Positions 20,088 through 31,059 of a DNA stretch of 64,000 nucleotides are shown here, one piece after another. Both the position numbers and the translations under genes were made by a program. Positions within the stretch are counted from its first letter, which is position 1. Every line of letters begins with the position of its first letter. The stretch covers positions 59,414-123,413 of the forward strand of contig NZ_ALAB01000035.1 of NCBI RefSeq assembly GCF_000280055.1, given 5' to 3'. The DNA comes from Alishewanella aestuarii B11. GTDB lineage: Bacteria > Pseudomonadota > Gammaproteobacteria > Enterobacterales > Alteromonadaceae. The notes below the pieces were generated by a model. It searched no databases and had not been told where the DNA came from. It saw nothing but the letters and a program-made list of their open reading frames with translations.

Positions 20088-20578
20088 AATTACTGTTTAC
20101 GACTTCAACTTTCGCCCTGTTACTGTTAGCCAGCCCCATGCTACAGGCGCAAAGTTCGCTGGCAGCGCAATTAGAGCAGTGCCGTACCGAGCAAAATGCG
20201 TTAAAGCGGCTGGTCTGCTATGACGAAATTAATCTACGCACTGCAGGCACCGTAGCCACCCCGGCACCACAGGCCGCTGAACGCGCGCGGCAAGCCACCA
20301 TAGCCACGCCAGCCACGGATAATTTCGGCAAAGAACATCGTCAGGTCGCGGCAGATCCGGTGGACCAACTCTATGCCACTGTCACCAAGCTTAGCCTGAG
20401 TCCACGTAAAGAAATGATTATTGAGCTGGATAATGGCCAAATCTGGCGTCAGAGCGGCTCTGGCCAATTCCCCCTACAAAGCGGTGAGCGCATCTATATT
20501 AAGCGTGGCATGCTGGGCGCTTTCTATCTGGGTAAAGATGGCAGCAACCGCACCTTGAAAGTGGTACGCAGCAACTAA
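20084..20578 (+). CDS. Periplasmic hypothetical protein in the tat operon
   Basis: The 164-residue protein has a clear Sec signal peptide (cleavage likely after LQAQ near residue 23). The mature N terminus has two Cys in a pattern ([18 protein letters not shown]) seen in many small secreted proteins, probably a disulfide. The C-terminal half looks like a small beta domain ([22 protein letters not shown]). I cannot name its function. It overlaps tatC by 4 nt and precedes tatD by 1 nt. Confidence 0.8.
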   Translation: MKLLFTTSTFALLLLASPMLQAQSSLAAQLEQCRTEQNALKRLVCYDEINLRTAGTVATPAPQAAERARQATIATPATDNFGKEHRQVAADPVDQLYATVTKLSLSPRKEMIIELDNGQIWRQSGSGQFPLQSGERIYIKRGMLGAFYLGKDGSNRTLKVVRSN

Positions 20579-20579
20579 G

Positions 20580-21359
20580 ATGCGCTGGTTTGATGCCGGG
20601 GTAAATTTATTTAGCCCGCAATTTGCCGGTCAGGAAGCCGCTATTGTGGACGAAGCGCAGGCGGCTGGCATAGCGCGTTTGCTGTTAATTAGCAGTGAGC
20701 TGGCAGAAAGCCAACACAACCTGGGGTTCCGCCAGCAATATGCGAACTGCTACACCACAGCAGGCGTCCATCCGCATCAGGCAGCCCAGGTTAGTAGCGA
20801 CTGGCTGGCTAGCCTGCAACAGCTGGCACTTCAGCCTGGCGTAGTCGCGATTGGCGAATGTGGCTTGGACTTTAACCGCGATTTTTCGCCGCGTCAGCAA
20901 CAACAACAGGTTTTCGCCGAGCAGCTGCAACTGGCTAAACAGCTTGATAAAGCGCTGTACCTGCATGAACGGGATGCCTTTGCTACCCAACTGGCGATGC
21001 TAAACGAGCAACAAATCAGCTATGGCATCGCGCACTGCTTTACCGGCGATCGCAGTCAGCTACAAGCTTACCTGGACCTGGGGCTCTATATTGGCATCAC
21101 CGGCTGGCTCTGCGACGAACGTCGCGGTCAGGCATTACAGCAAGCCATCCACTATATTCCGGCCGATCGCTTAATTCTGGAGACCGACGCCCCCTACTTA
21201 CTCCCCAGAACAGTAAGACCCAGACCAAAACGTAATACCCCGGCGTTACTGCCGGCGATAGCGGCGGAGGTCGCGCGGCTGACTGGCCGTGAGTTGGCCG
21301 AAATCGCAGCGCAAACCTATGCTAATAGCTGCCGGCTATTTCAACTTGAGGATCACTAA
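20580..21359 (+). CDS. tatD: TatD family metal-dependent hydrolase / DNase
   Basis: The 259-residue TIM-barrel protein has the TatD signatures: GVHPHQA, IGECGLDFNRDFSP, LHERDAF, HCFTGDRSQL and LILETDAPYLLPR. It cleaves DNA with 3' exonuclease activity and is a usual partner of tatABC. The first metal site is unusual: the first residues read MRWFDAGVNLFSP, so the usual D-x-H-x-H pattern is replaced by D-AGVN-L. This is also known in E. coli TatD (FDIGVNLTSSQF), so it fits true TatD rather than YcfH. Confidence 0.94.
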   Translation: MRWFDAGVNLFSPQFAGQEAAIVDEAQAAGIARLLLISSELAESQHNLGFRQQYANCYTTAGVHPHQAAQVSSDWLASLQQLALQPGVVAIGECGLDFNRDFSPRQQQQQVFAEQLQLAKQLDKALYLHERDAFATQLAMLNEQQISYGIAHCFTGDRSQLQAYLDLGLYIGITGWLCDERRGQALQQAIHYIPADRLILETDAPYLLPRTVRPRPKRNTPALLPAIAAEVARLTGRELAEIAAQTYANSCRLFQLEDH

Positions 21360-22367
<1,008 letters not shown>

Positions 22368-22376
22368 GACCAGCGG

Positions 22377-22398
22377 CGCCTGTGCTTCGCGACAGGCG
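22377..22398. repeat. Stem-loop between convergent hemB and gppA
   Basis: CGCCTGT (22377-22383) pairs with ACAGGCG (22392-22398) around an 8-nt loop. There is no T run on either side, so it is at best a weak 3'-end structure. Confidence 0.45.
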
Positions 22399-22413
22399 TC
22401 CGACAAAGCCCGC

Positions 22414-23910
22414 TTAATTGATACTCAACTGCCAACCAGCTTGTTGCTGGTACTGGATTTCCTGTTCCAGCTCGGCACGCATCAAAGGGTGTTGTTCCAG
22501 CCAACCGTTCGGTAACACCAGCTCCAGGCTTTCTGCCTTCGCGTTGATCGTGACCTGAGGCAGGGCCTCATGCCGGCGTCGCATCGACAATATCACCGCC
22601 AGGCGCAGGATACGGGTCAGACGCACCGCCAACACCACTGACGTCATCGTCTGCCGGGCCAGGACTTCAGGCATGATTTCGGCGCGATGGTTATGTACCA
22701 GAGCCATTAACAACTGCTGCTGTGCGCGGGTAAAGCCGGGTAAATCGGAGTGGCTGATAATATAGGCACCATGATGATGGTGATTTTTGTATTCGATTAA
22801 CAGGCCAAGTTCATGCAACAAGGCACTACACCGCAGCATGCTCAGGCCTTCAAACTTCTGCAGATCCCAGCGACTTTGTAATTGCGCCGCTAGCTCCAGT
22901 GCCATCTCAGCCACCCGCTGCGCATGCTGTTGATCAATAAAATAGCGGATCATCAGACTGTTTACGGTACGATGCCGGACATTGGCATCCTGCAGTTGCG
23001 GCAGCATGCTGTACAATACGCCTTCACGCAGCGCACCGCCGGACAGTGTCATGCCCTGAATATCCAGCTGCCGGAACAGGGCAATCAGAATGGCTAAGCC
23101 GGATGGAAATACCTGCTTGCGTTCCTGCGCCAGCCCAACCAGATTTAGCTGCTGCAACTGGCCACAGGCCATCACCTGCTGCAAGATATCATCCAGTTTT
23201 TGCAGGGTAATCACTTCGTCTTTACCCTGAGCGACCAGCATTTCCTGTACCGCCTGCACTGTGCCCGATGCGCCCACCGCCAGCTGCCAGCCGGCCTGCC
23301 GGAACTCGCTGACAATAGGCTGAATTTGTTGCTCAGCCGCAGCTATCGCCGCCAAAAAGTTTTCTTCGCTCAGTTGCTGATCGCTGAAATAGCGTTCCAG
23401 GTAGGTGACACAGCCCATATTTAAACTGGCCAGCTGTTTCGGGCTAAAGCCCTGACCAATCACCACCTCGGTACTGGCGCCACCAATATCAATCACCAGG
23501 CGACTGCTATCACTGTTGGAGGTATGGGCCACGCCCAGATAAATGATGCGGGCTTCGTCCTCGCCGCTAATCACCTCGACTTTTTGCCCTAAAATGGCTT
23601 CGGCCTCGGTTAAAAAGCTGCTGACATTGCGCGCCAGACGCAAAGTCGCGGTGCCAACGATACGGATATTCTGACTGGGGATGTCCTGCAGGCGCTCGGC
23701 GAAAAGGGCCAGGCACTCCCAGCCACGTTTCATTGCTTTATGACTGAGCACCAGGCTGTCGTTTAAACCGGCCGCCAGCCTGACCTTGCGTTTGACCCGG
23801 CCAATAACTTGCACCGAGCCGCCGACCACCTTGACCATCAGCATATGAAAGCTGTTGGAGCCAAGATCGATCACCGCATAGATATCACTATGCGGTGAAG
23901 GCGTAGCCAT
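22414..23910 (-). CDS. gppA: Guanosine pentaphosphatase / exopolyphosphatase (Ppx/GppA family)
   Basis: The 498-residue protein starts at ATG 23908-23910, after the rhlB stop; the longer reading would overlap rhlB. The N-terminal actin-like ATPase fold has AVIDLGSNSFHMLM and the P-loop VIDIGGASTEVVIG, and a C-terminal HD-like region follows. Family members hydrolyse pppGpp or polyphosphate. The rhlB-gppA order matches E. coli, which favours GppA over Ppx, although sequence alone does not separate the two. Confidence 0.88.
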   Translation of the reverse strand: MATPSPHSDIYAVIDLGSNSFHMLMVKVVGGSVQVIGRVKRKVRLAAGLNDSLVLSHKAMKRGWECLALFAERLQDIPSQNIRIVGTATLRLARNVSSFLTEAEAILGQKVEVISGEDEARIIYLGVAHTSNSDSSRLVIDIGGASTEVVIGQGFSPKQLASLNMGCVTYLERYFSDQQLSEENFLAAIAAAEQQIQPIVSEFRQAGWQLAVGASGTVQAVQEMLVAQGKDEVITLQKLDDILQQVMACGQLQQLNLVGLAQERKQVFPSGLAILIALFRQLDIQGMTLSGGALREGVLYSMLPQLQDANVRHRTVNSLMIRYFIDQQHAQRVAEMALELAAQLQSRWDLQKFEGLSMLRCSALLHELGLLIEYKNHHHHGAYIISHSDLPGFTRAQQQLLMALVHNHRAEIMPEVLARQTMTSVVLAVRLTRILRLAVILSMRRRHEALPQVTINAKAESLELVLPNGWLEQHPLMRAELEQEIQYQQQAGWQLSIN

Positions 23911-23926
23911 TTTGGCTGCGGTGAGA

Positions 23927-25207
23927 TCAGGGGCGATTACGCGGGGCTCTGGCGCCATGGCTACTGCGTCCACTATGGCTGCGACCACCACTGCGGGCCT
24001 GGCCCGGGCGGCGTCTGACCCGCGGTTTTGGCGGGGTAAGATCGGTCAGCAAGGCATCCACGTCGTACTGGGTAACCGGGATCGGATGCTTGATATAGTC
24101 TTCAATCGCCGTCAGATTTAACGCATAACGTTCGCAGGCAAAACTGATCGCTTTACCACTCTCGCCAGCGCGACCGGTGCGGCCAATGCGATGTACGTAG
24201 TCTTCGCAGTCATCCGGCAAATCGTAGTTAAAAACATGGCTGACTTTCGGGATATGTAAACCACGGGCGGCAACATCGGTCGCCACCAGGATATCCAGTT
24301 TGCCGGTAGTAAAATCATCGAGGATTTTCAGCCGCTTTTTCTGGATCACGTCACCGGTTAATAAGCCAACCCGGTGACCATCGGCGTCTAACCAATGATA
24401 GACATCTTCACAGGCATGCTTGGTATTGGCAAACACAATGGCTTTATCCGGCCATTCTTCTTCCAACAGCGTTAGCAACAGCGGCATCTTATGTTCATGC
24501 GCCGGATAGAACAGTTCTTCACTGATCCGGCTACCGGTCATTTCTTCAGGCGCGATATGGATATGTACCGGCTGATTCATCTTCTCAAACGCCAGTTCCT
24601 GTACCTTGTACGACAGGGTGGCAGAGAATAATAAACTTAAGCGTTCGGTCGCCGGCGGCATCCGGTTAAACATAAAGCGGATATCTTTGATAAAACCAAG
24701 ATCGAACATCCGATCCGCTTCATCCAGCACCACCACCTGAATTTGCGACAAATCGTACAAACCTTGTTTCAGGTAATCGATCAGCCGGCCGGTAGTACCA
24801 ATTAAAATATCTACACCCTGCTCCAGAGCCTGGCGTTGAGAATCATAGCCCTCGCCCCCATAGATCAGACCAAGCCGCAGATTGGCTTTTTGCGCCAGCA
24901 TTACGGCATCATTATGGATCTGAACGGCCAGTTCGCGCGTAGGAGCCATAATAATAGCCCGCGGTTGGCCTGAGCCTTTTGGCTCATGGGTCAGCAGATG
25001 GTGAAAGGTCGCCGTTAAGAAGGCCAGGGTTTTACCCGTACCTGTTTGTGCTTGACCGGCGATATCTTTGCCAGCTAACGCCAGGGGTAAACATTGGGCC
25101 TGAATTGGCGTACAATAACCGAAACCTTGCGCATTCAATGCGTCAAGAACCTGGGGCGCCAATGCGAAATCGGCGAATTTATGCGATGTTAAGTGTGTTT
25201 TATTCAT
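23927..25207 (-). CDS. rhlB: DEAD-box ATP-dependent RNA helicase RhlB
   Basis: The 426-residue protein has the ordered helicase motifs: Q motif GYCTPIQAQ, Walker [22 protein letters not shown], and [11 protein letters not shown] basic tail rich in Arg, Gly and Ser follows. RhlB unwinds structured RNA in the RNA degradosome with RNase E. It starts 101 nt from the divergent trxA and is followed 16 nt later by gppA. Confidence 0.95.
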   Translation of the reverse strand: MNKTHLTSHKFADFALAPQVLDALNAQGFGYCTPIQAQCLPLALAGKDIAGQAQTGTGKTLAFLTATFHHLLTHEPKGSGQPRAIIMAPTRELAVQIHNDAVMLAQKANLRLGLIYGGEGYDSQRQALEQGVDILIGTTGRLIDYLKQGLYDLSQIQVVVLDEADRMFDLGFIKDIRFMFNRMPPATERLSLLFSATLSYKVQELAFEKMNQPVHIHIAPEEMTGSRISEELFYPAHEHKMPLLLTLLEEEWPDKAIVFANTKHACEDVYHWLDADGHRVGLLTGDVIQKKRLKILDDFTTGKLDILVATDVAARGLHIPKVSHVFNYDLPDDCEDYVHRIGRTGRAGESGKAISFACERYALNLTAIEDYIKHPIPVTQYDVDALLTDLTPPKPRVRRRPGQARSGGRSHSGRSSHGARAPRNRP

Positions 25208-25308
25208 ACCTGCCTAGCATAACTGTTACGCTTGCAATAAGAAACAGCCGCGATTAAATTGATAATAGATATTTGCAGTGTAACTGCACAGCCTGAACGG
25301 AGAAATAG

Positions 25309-25635
25309 ATGAGCGAACATATTTTACAGGTTTCTGACGACAGTTTCGAAACTGACGTGTTAAAAGCAGAAGCGCCGGTACTGGTAGACTTCTGGGCAGA
25401 GTGGTGTGGGCCTTGTAAAATGATCGCGCCAATCCTGGATGATGTCGCCACTGAATACGCCGGTAAGGTCACTGTTGCTAAGGTCAATATCGACCAGAAC
25501 CCGAATACACCACCTAAGTTTGGTATTCGTGGTATTCCAACCTTACTGTTATTCAAAAACGGTCAGGTTGCAGCAACCAAGGTTGGTGCGCTGTCAAAAA
25601 CCCAGTTAAAGCAGTTCCTGGATAGCAATATCTAA
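25309..25635 (+). CDS. trxA: Thioredoxin 1
   Basis: The 108-residue protein has the active site WCGPCK (Cys33, Cys36), cis-Pro in RGIPTLLLF and a typical thioredoxin length. It reduces protein disulfides in the cytoplasm. GGAG precedes the ATG. It is followed by an intrinsic terminator and then rho, the same order as in E. coli. Confidence 0.98.
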   Translation: MSEHILQVSDDSFETDVLKAEAPVLVDFWAEWCGPCKMIAPILDDVATEYAGKVTVAKVNIDQNPNTPPKFGIRGIPTLLLFKNGQVAATKVGALSKTQLKQFLDSNI

Positions 25636-25645
25636 GTACGGTACG

Positions 25646-25675
25646 AAAAAGGCGTATTTTTATACGCCTTTTTAA
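25646..25675 (+). terminator. Intrinsic terminator after trxA
   Basis: AAAAAGGCGTAT (25646-25657) pairs with ATACGCCTTTTT (25662-25673) around a TTTT loop, ending in a T run. It is a strong, nearly symmetric hairpin. Confidence 0.9.
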
Positions 25676-25830
25676 ATTGTCTGCTGGACGCAGTCATCAT
25701 CAGCTGCTATTGTGTGCAATAGCAAAAGTCCTGAACCACGCTTGTCTGTCGAAAAAACCAACTTCAATCCCTTATTTTTATCGAACCGATAAGCTTTTAC
25801 TCTGTTTTTACCAACAAGAACCCATCAAAT

Positions 25831-27096
25831 ATGCATTTAACAGAACTGAAACTGAAGCCAATTAGCGAACTGGTTGAGCTGGCTGAGTCTATGGGCCAGG
25901 AAAATATGGCCCGTCTGCGCAAGCAAGACATCATTTTCGCCATCCTGAAAGCCCATGCCAAGAACGGTGAAGAAATTTACGGTGACGGCGTACTGGAAAT
26001 TCTACAGGACGGCTTCGGTTTTCTGCGCTCCTCTGACAGCTCTTATCTGGCCGGCCCGGATGATATCTATGTCTCGCCGAGTCAGATCCGCCGTTTTAAC
26101 CTGCGTACCGGTGACAGTATTTCAGGTTTGATCCGGCCACCGAAAGAAGGTGAGCGTTATTTCGCGCTGTTAAAAGTCAGCGAAGTGAACTTCGGTAAAC
26201 CAGAGCAGGCCCGCAATAAGATCCTGTTTGAAAACTTAACGCCTCTGCACGCCAATTCACGCCTGCGGATGGAGCGGGGTAATGGCAGCCGTGAAGATAT
26301 CACTGCCCGGGTATTAGATCTGGCAGCGCCGATTGGCCGTGGTCAACGTGGTCTGATTGTAGCCCCGCCGAAAGCCGGTAAAACCATCTTATTACAGAAT
26401 ATTGCACAGTCGATTGCCGCCAACCACCCTGAGTGTGTGCTGATGGTATTACTGATCGATGAGCGTCCGGAAGAAGTCACCGAGATGCAACGCCTGGTAA
26501 AAGGTGAAGTGGTGGCCTCGACTTTCGATGAACCAGCCAGCCGTCACGTCCAGGTTGCGGAGATGGTGATTGAAAAAGCCAAGCGCTTGGTCGAACACAA
26601 AAAAGATGTGATTATCCTGCTCGACTCAATTACCCGTTTAGCCCGTGCTTACAACACCGTGATCCCAAGCTCCGGCAAAGTATTAACCGGTGGTGTCGAT
26701 GCCAACGCGCTGCATAAACCAAAACGCTTCTTCGGTGCCGCCCGTAATGTGGAAGAAGGTGGCAGCCTGACCATCATCGCTACGGCGTTGGTTGATACCG
26801 GCTCGAAAATGGATGAGGTTATCTACGAAGAGTTTAAAGGTACCGGTAATATGGAATTACACCTGTCGCGCAAAATTGCTGAGCGCCGGGTATTCCCTGC
26901 TATCGACTTTAACCGCTCTGGTACCCGCCGCGAAGAGTTATTGGCGTCACCGGAAGAGCTGCAAAAAATGTGGATTTTACGCAAGATCCTCAATCCAATG
27001 GATGAGACAGATTGCATGGAGTTCCTGATCGATAAGCTTTCGATGACCAAAACCAACGATGAGTTTTTCGACGCGATGAAGCGGCAGAAATCTTAA
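25831..27096 (+). CDS. rho: Transcription termination factor Rho
   Basis: The 421-residue protein is close to E. coli Rho throughout. It has the N-terminal helix bundle and cold-shock RNA-binding domain ([16 protein letters not shown]), Walker A APPKAGKT near residue 180, Walker [17 protein letters not shown] with the Q/R-loop region, and the secondary RNA site in [14 protein letters not shown]. It forms the hexameric RNA helicase that ends transcription. The 155-nt leader between the trxA terminator and rho has no obvious structure, although rho leaders are autoregulated in relatives. Confidence 0.98.
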   Translation: MHLTELKLKPISELVELAESMGQENMARLRKQDIIFAILKAHAKNGEEIYGDGVLEILQDGFGFLRSSDSSYLAGPDDIYVSPSQIRRFNLRTGDSISGLIRPPKEGERYFALLKVSEVNFGKPEQARNKILFENLTPLHANSRLRMERGNGSREDITARVLDLAAPIGRGQRGLIVAPPKAGKTILLQNIAQSIAANHPECVLMVLLIDERPEEVTEMQRLVKGEVVASTFDEPASRHVQVAEMVIEKAKRLVEHKKDVIILLDSITRLARAYNTVIPSSGKVLTGGVDANALHKPKRFFGAARNVEEGGSLTIIATALVDTGSKMDEVIYEEFKGTGNMELHLSRKIAERRVFPAIDFNRSGTRREELLASPEELQKMWILRKILNPMDETDCMEFLIDKLSMTKTNDEFFDAMKRQKS

Positions 27097-27109
27097 TTCT
27101 GTCAGCTAG

Positions 27110-27137
27110 AAAAAACCGGCTTAAGGCCGGTTTTTTT
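27110..27137. terminator. Bidirectional intrinsic terminator between rho and the solute-binding gene
   Basis: ACCGGC (27115-27120) pairs with GCCGGT (27126-27131). It is flanked by an A run (27110-27115) on the left and a T run (27131-27137) on the right, so it can end both convergent transcripts. It overlaps the last codons of the minus-strand gene. Confidence 0.88.
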
Positions 27138-27987
27138 CTGCCATTTGCTGCTTCAACTGCAGAAATTTCGGCAGCAAAATTTGTCTGGCGTTCTGATCCA
27201 GCCAGTAAAACAGCAGCTCCTGAAAATCATCAGCCTGCCACAATACCGGTAATACCTGATTGATTTCCGTGATCAGCTGCTGACTCAACGGATGCTTATT
27301 GCAAGTGATATAGGACACCGAATAAGGCGAAGCACCAAGCAGCGCGGCGCTGGCAATATCGCTGGTATAAGCCAGGTTACGCTGATAAAACTGCATCCGC
27401 TCAGGGTATTCAATGACATAATCGATACGTCGGGAATGCAGCAGCGCTGCCGCATTCAATTCACTGGTAAACTCTGTCGCCAGCAGATTGCTGCCTTGCT
27501 GGCCTATCGCCTGTAGCATCACCTCGGGATAATACCTGTTGGGTTGATAGGCGCCAATCAGCTCCGGATGCTGTACCAGCTTATTAATATCCAACGTCAG
27601 ATCGCCTTCAACATAGTCGGCGACCATGCTAGTACTAACATAATTTACCGCGAAGCCCGGGCCGATCGCCACCGGCAAAGAGTAATAACGGGTACTGGCC
27701 CGCTCCTCGGTATACAACGAGCCCGCGATACAGATAATTTCGTCGCTGCGCTGAAAATGCGGCTCAATTCGCCCCAGACTGATTAAGCGGCTTTGATGCT
27801 GATACTGCGGCAGTAAGGCCGCCAAGCGCTTAAGTAACAGATCAAAGGTGCCCTTACCCAGATGTGGCCCTTCCAGGATCTGGTGCGGTGCCCAATCTGT
27901 TTGTAACCAGACCACAGTAGGATTGCCCGCCGCAGCAGCTGCGGGCAATATTGAGGTCGCCACCAGATAAAACGCACTACTTAACAC
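27121..27987 (-). CDS. Periplasmic solute-binding-like protein (SBP family 3 fold)
   Basis: The 288-residue protein has a GTG start (27985-27987) with GAGGG upstream. The signal peptide probably ends after ILPAAAAA near residue 20. The body (VVWLQTDWAPHQILEGPHLGKG, shown in part: LQTDWAPHQI) resembles the family-3 extracellular binding proteins that lack a transporter partner. It could sense or bind a small ligand, but no permease is adjacent and the ligand is unknown. It lies downstream of deoA with its own gap of 57 nt. Confidence 0.75.
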   Translation of the reverse strand: MLSSAFYLVATSILPAAAAAGNPTVVWLQTDWAPHQILEGPHLGKGTFDLLLKRLAALLPQYQHQSRLISLGRIEPHFQRSDEIICIAGSLYTEERASTRYYSLPVAIGPGFAVNYVSTSMVADYVEGDLTLDINKLVQHPELIGAYQPNRYYPEVMLQAIGQQGSNLLATEFTSELNAAALLHSRRIDYVIEYPERMQFYQRNLAYTSDIASAALLGASPYSVSYITCNKHPLSQQLITEINQVLPVLWQADDFQELLFYWLDQNARQILLPKFLQLKQQMAEKNRP

Positions 27988-28044
27988 TAAAATTCCCTCT
28001 TGTGTTATCAGGGCGGATGCTGCAGAAATTCTGCAGCCTTTCGG

Positions 28045-29352
28045 TTAGCCGATAACCTGATGCAATAATGGGTAACTGACAGCGGCACCAAACTGACAGG
28101 CCGCCAGATATTCCGCCTGTGCTACAGCGGCAGCCTCGCTAGTCGCTGCATGCACCATCGCAATCGGCTCGCCGACGCTAACCTCAGTGCCCGCGGCAAC
28201 AATGTTGCTAAAACCCACTGCCGGATCAATTTGTTGTGCCGGGTGTGAGCGACCGCCGCCCAAACGTACCACCGCCATCCCTAAGCCAACGGTGTCAGTA
28301 TAGACCAGTTTACCCGTTTGCGGTGCCAGTACCGGAACAACCACCGGCGCCTGCGCCAGATAGTTATCAGGCCGCTCCAGTAAATCTGCCGGCCCTCCCA
28401 AGGCACTGACCATTTTGGCAAAGATTTCAGCGGCTTTACCACTGCTCAGACTATGCTCCAGCGCAGCGATGGCGGCGGCCTTATCCTGATAGCGTTTACC
28501 GAGTAGCAACATATTGGCACCCAGCTCCAGCGTCAACTGGTGTAACCGTGGTTCGCGGTATTTACCGGTCAGATAATCCAGCGTTTCGACCACTTCCAGG
28601 GCATTACCGGCGGTGGTACCGAGGATCTGATTCATATCAGTAATCAGCGCCCGGGTGGCGACACCGGCGCCAGTCGCCGTGTTAACAATACTGTGGGCTA
28701 AGGCACTGGCATCCTCTGCCGTGGCCATAATGGCACCGTTACCGACTTTGACATCCATCACCAGTGCATCCAGCCCCTCGGACAGTTTTTTCGATAAAAT
28801 CGAGGCCGTAATCAACGGAATAGACTCTACTGTCGCCGTCACATCACGAATCCCATAGAGCCGGCGATCGGCCGGCGCCAGTTCACTGCTCTGGCCGACA
28901 ATGACACAGCCCAGCTCAGGTAACAGCTGGCGAATTTTCGTCAGGGGTTGCGTACAGCTGTAGCCCGGTATAGCTTCCAGTTTATCGACTGTACCACCGG
29001 TGTGCCCGAGGCCGCGCCCGGCAATACTGGGCATAAAGGCGCCACAGGCCGCAACCATCGGCGCCAGCATCAGGGTCACCTTGTCACCGACGCCGCCAGT
29101 ACTGTGTTTATCCACCACCGGACCATTCAGGCCCGGCCATTGTAATACAGTACCGGAGTCGCGCATTGCCAGCGTCAACGCCACCGTTTCCGGTACCGTC
29201 ATGCCATTTAAATAAATCGCCATCGCCAGCGCCGCAGCCTGGCTATCGCTAAAGCTGTCGTCGGTCAGCCCCTGCACAAACTGCCGGATCTCGGCTTCGT
29301 TTAACACGCCACCATTGCGCTTACGTTTAATAATTTCCTGTGGAATGGCCAT
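28045..29352 (-). CDS. deoA: Thymidine phosphorylase
   Basis: The 435-residue protein has the pyrimidine phosphorylase signature: GLNGPVVDKHSTGGVGDKVTLMLAP (partly shown: KHSTGGVGDK), SGRGLGHTGGT written here as AGRGLGHTGGT, and a C-terminal biotin-like fold region. It splits thymidine to thymine and deoxyribose 1-phosphate. Its start directly follows the cdd stop. With cdd and the MFS gene it forms a nucleoside salvage group. Confidence 0.96.
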   Translation of the reverse strand: MAIPQEIIKRKRNGGVLNEAEIRQFVQGLTDDSFSDSQAAALAMAIYLNGMTVPETVALTLAMRDSGTVLQWPGLNGPVVDKHSTGGVGDKVTLMLAPMVAACGAFMPSIAGRGLGHTGGTVDKLEAIPGYSCTQPLTKIRQLLPELGCVIVGQSSELAPADRRLYGIRDVTATVESIPLITASILSKKLSEGLDALVMDVKVGNGAIMATAEDASALAHSIVNTATGAGVATRALITDMNQILGTTAGNALEVVETLDYLTGKYREPRLHQLTLELGANMLLLGKRYQDKAAAIAALEHSLSSGKAAEIFAKMVSALGGPADLLERPDNYLAQAPVVVPVLAPQTGKLVYTDTVGLGMAVVRLGGGRSHPAQQIDPAVGFSNIVAAGTEVSVGEPIAMVHAATSEAAAVAQAEYLAACQFGAAVSYPLLHQVIG

Positions 29353-29784
29353 TTATACATCCTTTTCAATTTTTGTGCTGGCTGCAAGATAGGTTGGCGT
29401 AAACGCATCCGGCAATAATTGCTGCAAACTCCAGCTCTGTTGCTCGCCTAAATGATTACAACTGGCGATCGGACTGTCTGGTAAAAAGAATTCGGCGATC
29501 ACCTGCCGGCAAATACCGCAGGGCGGTGTAAGTTTCGTTTGCGGGGTATATACCATTAACGCCTGAAAGCGACGTTGGCCGGCCACCACGGCGGCGGCGA
29601 TGGCATTACGCTCGGCGCAAACCGTACCGCCGTAGGAAGCGTTCTCAACATTACAGCCGGTGAAGATCTGACCATTTTCAGCCAGTACTGCCACACCAAC
29701 CGGAAACTGACTATAGGGCGCATAAGCCTGCGCGGCGGCATCTTTGGCAGCCTGTTGCAGGGCTGCCCAATCGAGTTGTTTCAC
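29353..29784 (-). CDS. cdd: Cytidine deaminase
   Basis: The 143-residue protein most likely starts at GTG 29782-29784; the only Met upstream lies inside the MFS gene. It has the short, homotetrameric type with zinc site: TGCNVENASYGGTVCAERNAI (key CAE) and PPCGIC. It deaminates cytidine and deoxycytidine to uridine compounds, feeding deoA. The start choice is not certain, as the ribosome binding site is weak. Confidence 0.93.
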   Translation of the reverse strand: MKQLDWAALQQAAKDAAAQAYAPYSQFPVGVAVLAENGQIFTGCNVENASYGGTVCAERNAIAAAVVAGQRRFQALMVYTPQTKLTPPCGICRQVIAEFFLPDSPIASCNHLGEQQSWSLQQLLPDAFTPTYLAASTKIEKDV

Positions 29785-29840
29785 TATTTGAAACCCGGTT
29801 AACCAATGGGCATATAGTGTTGCCGCGAATCCGTCGCCGG

Positions 29841-31016
29841 TCAAGCCCTGCTTACGCGTGCCGCCAGCAGTCGACAAAACACGAGCAGGGTCAGCAATAA
29901 CCAGAAACTGGCCAGTGGCACCAGCCAGAACGCATTAACGATGCCGGCTTGCTCGGCCCAAAGCCCGGTTAGTAGTCCGGCAAACTGGAAACCAACCGCA
30001 CTGCCAATGCTGGCAATACCGGACAGTACCGGGCCATTGTCACTATCCAGATCCATCACCGTAGCCAGCATCAACGGGAAAATGGCGCCAATCCCCAGAC
30101 CCAGCAATAAATTTCCTACCCCGAGCAGCGCAACTGTCGCACCCAGCTTTACCAACAAAGCACCACTGACGGTCAGGATACCTAATAGCAGTAACAACTG
30201 GCTTGCCGTTAGCCAGCGCAGCAGCAGCGCAAAGCCCAGCCGGCTCAGCACCATACCGCCGGTAAACCAGGCCAGCAGTAACCGGCTTTGCTCTGCCTGT
30301 AAACCGAGGCCGGTTACCGCATAGCTGACAAACCAGTTACCCTGGCCCCACTCCGCCGCGCCATAACCAATCATCACCAGTAGTAGCAGTAAAAACAGTG
30401 GCTGGCGTAATAATGCCGTGTAAGACAAACTTCTGGCGCCGCTACGCGCCGGCTGCGCCAAAGCCGGTAACCTTGAAGCCGCCCAGTAGCTGTAACAGGC
30501 AATAACAAGCAGGCCAAAAGCAAGGATCCGTAGCGGCCAGCGCCAGTCATCCAGGTAGCGGAACAGCAGTACCACCCACAGGGGCGCGGTAAGGGTGCCA
30601 AGACTAAACATAAAGTCCATCAGTCCCATCATCGCCGCCCTGCGGTTAGCAAATAAGCGGGCGATCAGCGTATGGCCAATGGTAAACATAATGGAATAGG
30701 TCATGCCGATCAGAGTGATCAGCAGCAGTAAATAGCGCCAGTCGTTAACCAGCGAGATCAGTAGTAACCAACAGGCGGATAACAGCGCCAGTGCCGCGAA
30801 CAGCTTTAAAAACTGAAACTTCTGCGCATACTTACCGCCCAGCACGGCACCGAGTATGGTGCCAACCGACATCAGACTAAAGAACAGACCGCTAAGGCTT
30901 TTCGATAGCGCCAGCTCTGCCGCCAAATCAGGCAGCAGCAAGCCCCACAGAATAATCAGGTTACCGAGGATAAAGAAACCGCTAAAGATCACGGCAGTCG
31001 GTGCAGCACGCGACAT
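29841..31016 (-). CDS. MFS transporter, possibly nucleoside or related
   Basis: The 391-residue, twelve-helix protein is of the major facilitator superfamily, with GTILGAVLGGKYAQKF after helix 2 in place of a classic G-x-x-x-D-R-x-G-R motif, as in FucP-like carriers. Its position immediately upstream of cdd and deoA suggests nucleoside uptake, but its place after the omega-amidase also allows a methionine-related substrate. The substrate is inferred only from context. GGGAG precedes the ATG. Confidence 0.82.
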   Translation of the reverse strand: MSRAAPTAVIFSGFFILGNLIILWGLLLPDLAAELALSKSLSGLFFSLMSVGTILGAVLGGKYAQKFQFLKLFAALALLSACWLLLISLVNDWRYLLLLITLIGMTYSIMFTIGHTLIARLFANRRAAMMGLMDFMFSLGTLTAPLWVVLLFRYLDDWRWPLRILAFGLLVIACYSYWAASRLPALAQPARSGARSLSYTALLRQPLFLLLLLVMIGYGAAEWGQGNWFVSYAVTGLGLQAEQSRLLLAWFTGGMVLSRLGFALLLRWLTASQLLLLLGILTVSGALLVKLGATVALLGVGNLLLGLGIGAIFPLMLATVMDLDSDNGPVLSGIASIGSAVGFQFAGLLTGLWAEQAGIVNAFWLVPLASFWLLLTLLVFCRLLAARVSRA

Positions 31017-31059
31017 CGCTAAACTCCCTGCGCCAGCTTACCGCAGCTGCGGTTTGGCA

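Noticed and set aside
25677..25865. Possible rho leader peptide frame
   Set aside because: It begins inside the trxA terminator region and runs into rho in another frame; no ribosome binding site and no resemblance to a known leader peptide.
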